From NCBI GenBank assembly GCA_007132315.1, contig SLOW01000068.1, positions 1-5,207 on the forward strand: 5,207 nt of DNA, given 5' to 3'. The position numbers and the translations under genes were made by a program. Below are positions 1-5,207 of this stretch, piece by piece. The notes below the pieces were generated by a model that saw nothing but the letters and a program-made list of their open reading frames with translations, made no database searches and had not been told where the DNA came from. Source of the stretch: Opitutales bacterium (GTDB lineage: Bacteria > Verrucomicrobiota > Verrucomicrobiia > Opitutales > T3Sed10-336). The first letter of the stretch is position 1. Each line of letters starts with the position of its first letter.

Positions 1-50
1 GAAGAGGCGGACGGGCGCTGGCTGAAGCGGCGCGCTACGATGGGAGCACC

Positions 51-89
51 TTTTGAAATATTTTGCGCGTTTCGCGCAAGATTTCAGAA
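51..89. other. AT-rich imperfect hairpin, possible 3'-end structure of an upstream gene
   Basis: TTGCGCG (63-69) and CGCGCAA (73-79) are perfect 7-bp arms around a TTT loop. Outside them TTTTGAAAT (51-59) can pair with ATTTCAGAA (81-89) with one G-U pair, giving a 39-base dyad with a small asymmetric internal loop. It overlaps or directly follows the two + strand stop codons at 54-56 and 91-93, as expected for a transcript-end structure. It is not a classical intrinsic terminator: no T-run follows it on either strand, and the flanks are T-rich on the left and A-rich on the right, opposite to the usual arrangement. A stabilising 3' hairpin, an attenuator or a protein-binding dyad are alternatives. 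Confidence 0.4.
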
Positions 90-175
90 ATAAGGGACTA
101 ATGTCGGGAACGGCGAGGCATCGTGGTCCAGGGGCGGGCTGGAAGGCGATTCACAGAGGCAGACCGGACACGGTG

Positions 176-185
176 GTGTTAACAC
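176..185. promoter_or_regulatory. 10-bp perfect palindrome, possible operator
   Basis: GTGTTAACAC is a perfect 10-bp palindrome 67 bases upstream of the preferred rpe start. Its position and symmetry would suit a dimeric regulator, but no second copy was seen and no known operator consensus is claimed. A 10-bp palindrome can occur by chance, so the call is weak. Confidence 0.15.
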
Positions 186-252
186 GGGCGGGAAGGCAAG
201 TAAGGGATTGCCGGAACGGGCGAAGTGGTTTGAGATCAACTCCCGGCAAACC

Positions 253-924
253 ATGGACGCATCATCGGACCATATTCTCGCACCTTCCCTTCTGGCCGCG
301 GACCACAGCGCGCTCGCCGAAGGCGCGCGCGCTGTCGAGCAACAGGGGCTCAGCTGGCTGCACATCGACATCATGGACGGGCATTTCGTCCCGAACCTCA
401 CCTTCGGCCCCGGTGTGGTGGCGGCGTTGCGTCCGAAATCCACCCTTTTCTTCGATGTGCACCTGATGCTGGACAATCCCGGCGCGTTCGTCGAAGCGTT
501 CGCGCACGCCGGCGCCAATCTGATCAGTATCCACATCGAGCCCGAATACGACCATGCCGCAACACTGGAGCGGATACGCGAGCTCGGCTGCCGAAACGGA
601 ATCGTCCTCAACCCCGACACACCGGCCGAGGCCGTCTTTCCGCTTTTGAAGTCGGTCGATCTGGTCTTGGCAATGACGGTTCAGCCCGGATTCGGCGGCC
701 AGAGTTTTCGCGAGGACGTCCTTCCCAAGTTGACCGCCCTCGCCGAATTCCGAAAACAAAACGGACTCCGATACCACCTCGAAGTGGACGGCGGGGTCAC
801 GGTGGAAACCGGCCGGCGCTGCCGGGAACACGGGGCGGATACGTTTGTGGCGGGAACCGCGTTCTTCAAAGCGCCGGACCGGCGAGCCTTCGCCGACGCC
901 CTGCTCGACCGCAAAACCAGGTAA
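253..924 (+). CDS. rpe: Ribulose-phosphate 3-epimerase
   Basis: The product interconverts D-ribulose 5-phosphate and D-xylulose 5-phosphate in the cytoplasm, in the pentose phosphate pathway (or the Calvin cycle where present). From the ATG at 253 it is 223 aa, the usual length for this (beta/alpha)8 family. The N-terminal signature is ILAPSLLAAD (8-17). The metal and catalytic set aligns with family positions as His37 and Asp39 in HIDIMDG, His70 in DVHLMLDNP, and Asp179 in EVDGG. The phosphate-side motif VQPGFGGQSF is at 143-152 and the C-terminal phosphate loop is FVAGTAFF. The two aspartates are the expected acid/base pair. A TTG at 208 would add 15 residues (MPERAKWFEINSRQT) not typical of the family. 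A purine-rich GGAAGG at 191-196 and AAGGGA just before the TTG leave that start possible, because the ATG at 253 has no clear Shine-Dalgarno. The stop lies 2 bases before nadE, so the two genes probably form one transcript. No key residue is missing. Confidence 0.96.
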   Translation: MDASSDHILAPSLLAADHSALAEGARAVEQQGLSWLHIDIMDGHFVPNLTFGPGVVAALRPKSTLFFDVHLMLDNPGAFVEAFAHAGANLISIHIEPEYDHAATLERIRELGCRNGIVLNPDTPAEAVFPLLKSVDLVLAMTVQPGFGGQSFREDVLPKLTALAEFRKQNGLRYHLEVDGGVTVETGRRCREHGADTFVAGTAFFKAPDRRAFADALLDRKTR

Positions 925-926
925 CC

Positions 927-2567
927 ATGCGCATCGGATTCGGACAACTCAACACCATCGTGGGTGACCTGGCGGGCAACCGGGAGAAAATCATCCGGGC
1001 CTACCGGGACCTGGTGGAGCGCGGAGCGGAACTGGTCGTCTTTCCCGAACTGGCTGTCTGCGGGTACCCGACGCGCGACCTGCTCTTCAAACGCCGGTTC
1101 GTCAGCGACGCCGAGGAGAGCCTGACCGAAATCGCCGCGGTCACGGGCGACGTTCCAGCCCTGGTCGGGTTTGTGGAAACGAATCCGTCGGTCAACGAAC
1201 GCCCGTTTTTCAACAGCGCCGCCTGGTGCGAAAACGGCGAAGTCAGGATCTGCGCGCGCAAATCGTTGCTGCCGACCTACGACGTGTTCGATGAAGACCG
1301 CTATTTCCAGCCCGCGACCGCTCCCGCCCTCTGGCAATGGGGGCGGGTCCGGGTCGGGCTCACCATCTGCGAAGACATCTGGGCCGGCCCCCGGAGTCCG
1401 GGCATTCACCCGCACGCGGCGGATCCGGTCGCCAAGTTGGCCGACCAGGGAATCGACTTGCTGGTCAATCTTTCGGCCAGTCCCTGGCACTGCGGCAAGA
1501 CCGCGTTTCGCGAATCCTTCATCACCGAAGCGGCGCGCCGATGCGGGTGTCCGGCCGTGTACTGCAACGCGGTCGGCGGAAACGACGAGTTGATTTTCGA
1601 CGGACGCAGTCTGCTCGCCCGCGCCGACGGACAAGTCGCGGCCAGTTGTCCCGCGTTCCGCGAATCGATCGAGATTCTCGATGCGGAGGGCCCCCGGACC
1701 GAACCCGACCCCAGCTACCACCGTTCGGAAATCGAAGACATTCACGACGCGCTGGTCCTGGGGTTAAAAGACTATGTGACCAAGAGCGGCTTCAAGCAAG
1801 TGATCGTCGGCCTCAGCGGCGGCGTCGATTCCTCCGTCACCGCCGCCCTCGCCGCGGCGGCCCTGGGCCCGGACAACGTACTGGGAGTCAGCAATCCCTC
1901 GATCGTTTCGTCACAGCATTCGCGGGACGACGCCGCCGTCCTGGCGCAAAACCTGAACATCCGCCTCGAAGTCCTGCCCATCGCACCGGTCGTGGAGGCG
2001 GCCGAAGGCGTGTTGGCCCCCCTTTTCCGCGGGACCGAACCCGGCGTCGCCGAGGAAAACATCCAAGCGCGCACGCGCGGCTTGCTGTGGATGGCTATCT
2101 CGAACAAATTCGGCCACCTGGTCCTGACCTGCGGAAACAAGAGCGAACTGGCGGTGGGATACTGCACCCTGTACGGCGACATGTCCGGAGGCCTGGCGGT
2201 GATTTCCGACCTCCCGAAAATGAAAGTGTACGCGCTGGCTGAATACATCAACCGGGATGCCGATCTCATTCCCCGGTCGGTTATCGAAAAGCCGCCATCC
2301 GCCGAGCTCCGACCGGACCAAAAGGACGAAGACTCGCTCCCGCCCTATCCGGTACTCGACGAAATCCTGCGCAAGTACGTCGAAGAAGGTTACTCCAGCC
2401 GCGATCTCGTGAGAGACGGTCATGACGAGACGCTGGTGCGCGACATCATCCGCCGCGTGGATCTGAACGAATACAAACGCCGCCAAGCCGCACCGGGACT
2501 CAAGATCACACCGCTCGCCTTCGGCGTCGGCCGCCGAATACCGATCGTGCAGAAATACGTCAATTGA
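927..2567 (+). CDS. nadE: Glutamine-dependent NAD+ synthetase
   Basis: This cytoplasmic enzyme catalyses the last step of NAD+ synthesis: deamido-NAD+ + ATP + glutamine gives NAD+ + AMP + PPi + glutamate. The 546 residues match the two-domain, glutamine-hydrolysing form. Residues 1 to about 250 are a nitrilase-type amidase with the Glu-Lys-Cys triad: Glu41 in VVFPELAVCGYP, Lys112 in ARKSLLPTYDVF and Cys148 in LTICEDIW. The synthetase domain runs from about residue 268 to the end. It has the ATP pyrophosphatase loop SGGVDSS (297-303), ENIQAR (377-382), GNKSELAVGY (403-412), YGDMSGG (416-422) and the conserved tail segment EKPPSAELRPDQKDED. Ammonia made in the first domain is passed to the second, so glutamine rather than free ammonia is the likely donor. 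The motif usually seen as MPSxYSS reads NPSIVSS (323-329). The start follows the rpe stop by 2 bases with only a weak AGGT at 919-922, which suggests translational coupling to rpe. It converges on the downstream gene with a 6-base gap. Confidence 0.97.
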   Translation: MRIGFGQLNTIVGDLAGNREKIIRAYRDLVERGAELVVFPELAVCGYPTRDLLFKRRFVSDAEESLTEIAAVTGDVPALVGFVETNPSVNERPFFNSAAWCENGEVRICARKSLLPTYDVFDEDRYFQPATAPALWQWGRVRVGLTICEDIWAGPRSPGIHPHAADPVAKLADQGIDLLVNLSASPWHCGKTAFRESFITEAARRCGCPAVYCNAVGGNDELIFDGRSLLARADGQVAASCPAFRESIEILDAEGPRTEPDPSYHRSEIEDIHDALVLGLKDYVTKSGFKQVIVGLSGGVDSSVTAALAAAALGPDNVLGVSNPSIVSSQHSRDDAAVLAQNLNIRLEVLPIAPVVEAAEGVLAPLFRGTEPGVAEENIQARTRGLLWMAISNKFGHLVLTCGNKSELAVGYCTLYGDMSGGLAVISDLPKMKVYALAEYINRDADLIPRSVIEKPPSAELRPDQKDEDSLPPYPVLDEILRKYVEEGYSSRDLVRDGHDETLVRDIIRRVDLNEYKRRQAAPGLKITPLAFGVGRRIPIVQKYVN

Positions 2568-2573
2568 CCAAAC

Positions 2574-5129
2574 TCAACGGTCTTCGGCCCGGGTTTCCCG
2601 CGCACCGCCAACGAAGACGATATTACCGATTTCCAGCACGTTCCCCGATTGTTCGTCGTCGAGGTGGACGAACTCGAGGGAAACCCGCTCCAGAGGGAGC
2701 AATCCATTGCGCATCATTTCCACCTGACGGCTGGTCACGCCGTGCCGACTCTGGAAATGGTCGGTGTCGAGCGGAAAAAGGAAGACAGCCCAATCTCCAT
2801 TCCTCTTGATAATGCGGTTCACCGCTTCATGGTTGGTGCCGTACGATGTCCGGATCCGCAATCTCGCCATCGTGGATCTGTCGAAACGAACCCGCACCAG
2901 CAACGCCTCCACTTCGGCCCACTGGATCGTGTTCGGCATGTACAAGTCGAGATTGAGAGTCGAAGTCCCGGCGTCCCGAAACCCGGCCGAAATCCGCAAC
3001 GTATCGTCGCGAGTGACCAACATGGTGGTACCGTCCACTCCGTTGCCGGTGGAGACCTGTGCCCGGCGCTCGAGGTCACTGAGTCTCATTGCCTGGCTCC
3101 ACCCATAACGTTCCAGATAATCCTCGATACTTACTGGGGTAAGCAGGTTGACCGCCAGAGGAGCGACCCGGTCGACGTTGCTCTCGTCCACCCTAACCTC
3201 CACCCGGGAGATTCCCGTGTTCGGGTTCAACCTAGCCACATCGAGTTCGAATTCCACATCGTGAACGCTGTTGCCCGGAATGGTGAAGCGCTGCGATTCC
3301 AGCGGGATCGAATCCGGTTGCACCCGGGCCTCGAGTCTCAGCTGGGCGGTGTGCGGCCCCAGATTATGCACGCGCACCGGCAAAGTGAACGTTTCCGAGC
3401 CCTCGGGAACAACATATCCGATTTGGTTGGCCGAAGTCGATTCGGCGAAACCGGGACGCGGCTGCAGCACGACCGGCGAGGCCGGCGCGCGCTCCCCTGG
3501 ATCCTCCCGGTTGCCGGCGAGCAGGTCCGCGGCGCGGGTCTCCCGGTCCAAATGTCTCTCGATCTCGGCAAAGGAAGCCCATACGTACGCCAGCCCATCG
3601 GTCACGGTAACCGACCGCGTCCCGGTCACGCGCAGCTGGCCCCCGTCGATGGTGCGGCCGCTCCTGACCTCCACCGGCAGTTCCACCGACTGAGTCCAGG
3701 TGGGAAAGCCCGTATATAGCACAATCAACGCCTCCTCGCCGCCCCCGTGAAACACGCGGTTCCGTTTCAGCGAAGAACCGGGCAACACCAGGTCGCCGAC
3801 GTATTCGCGATGGGCGAGCGCTTTCACAGCCTGGAGGTAGGCCACCAGGGAACGCAACGGAACCCCGAACTCATCGGTCATCGCCCCGTTGCGACCCTCC
3901 AACTCCGGACGGGTGTACACCGAGGGGAAATACCGACCCACCCCGGTCGCTTTCGCTTCGACCGCGTTCATGACATATCGCATGGCCCGGGCGCGTTCGA
4001 TGTGCACCCCGGGACGACCCTCGAGTCCGGCTAGAGAAGCCTCGCTTTCGGTAATCCAGAGTGGCAGCCCGGCACGGCCGTGCTCGGTGAGCCAGGAACG
4101 ATAAGCCGCGACGCGATCCTCCATCCAAAGGGGATCGCCGTGAAAGTGAAAGCTGACATAGTCGATTTCCTCCAGCAGACCATTTCTCGCCGCCAGATCG
4201 AGAAAGGGTCGATTGACGGTACTGAAACCGCCCGCCCCAAGGGGTGTTCCCACCCGGCCCCGGTCGAGTCCGTGCCGAACCGCTTTGACCAGCGGGACGT
4301 ATTGGTCGGCCGGCAGGAAACGGCCGAACTCCTGATCCGGACGATTCCAGGCTTCGATACCGGACGCATAGTCCTCCCATTGCGATCCGATCGTTCGCCA
4401 GCCCTCTGAAGTCGCACCCAGATCGTCGGGATAGGCATACCGGTTGTCACTGGCCCGCATCCATTCCGGTACCATAAAGAACGGCTCAACCACGTCGACC
4501 CCGTACTCCCCATAGGTGATACGGACGCGCTCGTAGCCTCCCGGGTAAGGGTGGGCGCGGGTCTGACGGGCGAACCAGTTCCAATTTCCCGGTCGAGGAT
4601 TCAGGGCACGCCAATCCATTCTTTCGCGCGCCGTGCCGATGCCGCCACGGACCAGGTTGGCGATCAATTCCTCCCGCCGTTCCTCGCCGGCCATCCAGGA
4701 AAGGCCGGCATCGACCCCGAAGAACGGATCGCGGTCACCCTCGAAGGGAGCCAGTGCGCCGATTCCGAAAACCTGGTCGGTTTCCGGAAAATACACCTCG
4801 TGGTATCCGGATCGTCGGTCCAGCGTGACGGTCACCCGGCCCTCGTCCACCGACACGGTGGACCGGTAACGCTCGCCTCCGTCGTACTCGCGAACCCGGT
4901 ACTGAAACGTGTTCGGCGCGTTATCGCCGCGAACGTCAAAAACCAACTCCGACCTCTCATTCGGGATGATCAGAAAATTCTCCACGGAAACGGGCACCAA
5001 CCGGACTTCACCGCGCAATACAGGCCCCGCCAGGATAAGCGCCAGCCCCACCATTCCCCAAACCATCAACCTGCCGGAAGTGGGCCGATCCCTCGATTTC
5101 TTCACCCGTTCGATAAAACCAAAATTCAT
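2574..5129 (-). CDS. Secreted multidomain protein with clan GH-A-like glycoside hydrolase barrel
   Basis: The 851-aa product (from the ATG at 5129) starts with a basic stretch (Arg8, Lys10, Lys11, Arg13, Arg15, Arg20), then a hydrophobic segment at about 21-38, so it is probably exported by Sec with cleavage near residue 40. Residues about 41-128 look like a beta domain. Residues about 135-440 look like a clan GH-A (beta/alpha)8 barrel: FFGVDAGLSW, ARERMDWRALNPRPGNWNW, a tyrosine- and proline-rich PEWM segment, IEAWNRPDQEFG, DYVSFHFHGDP (His328) and LPLWITESEAS. The last holds the candidate nucleophile Glu361. At the usual Asn-Glu-Pro acid/base site the sequence is Asn262-Arg263-Pro264, so ordinary retaining hydrolysis is in doubt. 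A beta domain follows at about 441-525, then an Ig/CARDB-like domain (about 560-663) and a final jelly-roll, CBM-like domain (about 665-843, ending LEIGNIVFVGG). There is no C-terminal membrane anchor or PEP-CTERM tail. The substrate cannot be named; GH39, GH50 and GH86 enzymes have a comparable barrel. A TTG at 5144 would add 5 residues, and the frame stays open to the window edge. Confidence 0.85.
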   Translation of the reverse strand: MNFGFIERVKKSRDRPTSGRLMVWGMVGLALILAGPVLRGEVRLVPVSVENFLIIPNERSELVFDVRGDNAPNTFQYRVREYDGGERYRSTVSVDEGRVTVTLDRRSGYHEVYFPETDQVFGIGALAPFEGDRDPFFGVDAGLSWMAGEERREELIANLVRGGIGTARERMDWRALNPRPGNWNWFARQTRAHPYPGGYERVRITYGEYGVDVVEPFFMVPEWMRASDNRYAYPDDLGATSEGWRTIGSQWEDYASGIEAWNRPDQEFGRFLPADQYVPLVKAVRHGLDRGRVGTPLGAGGFSTVNRPFLDLAARNGLLEEIDYVSFHFHGDPLWMEDRVAAYRSWLTEHGRAGLPLWITESEASLAGLEGRPGVHIERARAMRYVMNAVEAKATGVGRYFPSVYTRPELEGRNGAMTDEFGVPLRSLVAYLQAVKALAHREYVGDLVLPGSSLKRNRVFHGGGEEALIVLYTGFPTWTQSVELPVEVRSGRTIDGGQLRVTGTRSVTVTDGLAYVWASFAEIERHLDRETRAADLLAGNREDPGERAPASPVVLQPRPGFAESTSANQIGYVVPEGSETFTLPVRVHNLGPHTAQLRLEARVQPDSIPLESQRFTIPGNSVHDVEFELDVARLNPNTGISRVEVRVDESNVDRVAPLAVNLLTPVSIEDYLERYGWSQAMRLSDLERRAQVSTGNGVDGTTMLVTRDDTLRISAGFRDAGTSTLNLDLYMPNTIQWAEVEALLVRVRFDRSTMARLRIRTSYGTNHEAVNRIIKRNGDWAVFLFPLDTDHFQSRHGVTSRQVEMMRNGLLPLERVSLEFVHLDDEQSGNVLEIGNIVFVGGARETRAEDR

Positions 5130-5144
5130 AAGTTCGAAAAACAA

Positions 5145-5150
5145 TCCTCT
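5145..5150 (-). promoter_or_regulatory. Shine-Dalgarno-like AGAGGA upstream of the secreted-protein gene
   Basis: On the - strand AGAGGA directly abuts the TTG at 5144-5142 and lies 15 bases before the ATG at 5129-5127. Neither spacing is ideal (about 5-10 is usual), so it does not settle the start. The ATG is preferred because the residues after it already form a complete signal peptide. Confidence 0.25.
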
Positions 5151-5207
5151 GACGCCTACCTGTCCCGCTCTCTCCCGATCAGAACTCTCCGGGCAACTGC
5201 TTTCGCC

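Larger units (their letters stand above)
1..252. other. Leader region upstream of rpe
   Basis: No complete gene can be supported here. On the + strand one frame is open from the window edge to a TGA at 54-56 and another to a TAA at 91-93. Either could be the 3' end of an upstream gene, but each is too short to recognise. The segment from about 50 to 95 is AT-rich against a GC-rich background and forms a dyad, listed separately. The rest, 95-252, has no convincing sigma-70 promoter by eye. If rpe and nadE have their own promoter it should lie here; otherwise they are read through from the left. Confidence 0.5.

Noticed and set aside
1..56. Partial upstream gene ending RGGRALAEAARYDGSTF before the TGA at 54-56
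   Set aside because: It is plausible as a C-terminus, but 17 residues are too few, and a competing frame is open to the TAA at 91-93 with higher GC at third positions. It cannot be called as a gene.
681..1745. Long - strand open frame (354 codons) opposite rpe and nadE
   Set aside because: It spans the junction of two certain genes, has no recognisable motif, and is explained by GC-rich codon use on the other strand.
1337..2242. Second + strand frame (301 codons) inside nadE
   Set aside because: Its translation is dominated by Arg, Gly and Pro with no domain signal. The nadE frame carries all synthetase motifs.
2580..2618. Inverted repeat just past the nadE stop as an intrinsic terminator
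   Set aside because: The arms are 7 bp with a 25-base loop, no T-run follows, and it lies inside the coding sequence of the convergent gene.
2649..3719. Long + strand open frame (356 codons) opposite the secreted-protein gene
   Set aside because: It is antisense to a gene with clear domain motifs and a signal peptide. Its translation shows no recognisable motif and is rich in Arg, His and Pro, as expected for an antisense shadow in GC-rich DNA.

Overview
The window is GC-rich bacterial chromosome. It carries two housekeeping genes on the + strand, a ribulose-phosphate 3-epimerase and a glutamine-dependent NAD+ synthetase, and one large exported protein gene on the - strand. All three genes look intact. 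No tRNA, rRNA, CRISPR array, insertion sequence or phage feature was seen. The long signal-bearing glycoside-hydrolase-like protein with several beta-rich domains and the lack of strong Shine-Dalgarno sites suggest a polysaccharide-degrading, Gram-negative lineage such as Verrucomicrobiota or Planctomycetota. That placement is a guess from style, not proof.

Layout: positions 1-252 are a leader region. It holds an AT-rich imperfect hairpin (51-89) and a 10-bp palindrome (176-185), and perhaps the last codons of an upstream gene. Positions 253-924 encode Rpe (223 aa). Positions 927-2567 encode NadE (546 aa), starting only 2 bases after the rpe stop, so the two are probably co-transcribed and translationally coupled. 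Six bases later the stop codon of the - strand gene is reached. That gene (2574-5129, 851 aa from the preferred ATG) converges tail-to-tail on nadE. Positions 5130-5207 are its upstream region.

Function: Rpe interconverts ribulose-5-phosphate and xylulose-5-phosphate in the pentose phosphate pathway. NadE makes NAD+ from deamido-NAD+ with glutamine as nitrogen donor. They share no direct reaction and are linked only by their position and a broad role in central metabolism and cofactors. The - strand gene is separate. It encodes a probably secreted protein with a clan GH-A-like (beta/alpha)8 barrel between an N-terminal beta domain and several C-terminal beta domains.

The most notable point is in this last protein. 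Where clan GH-A enzymes usually have Asn-Glu-Pro with the catalytic acid/base, it reads Trp-Asn-Arg-Pro-Asp, while the candidate nucleophile glutamate on a later strand is kept. It may be a non-hydrolytic sugar-binding protein, or an enzyme with a shifted acid/base.
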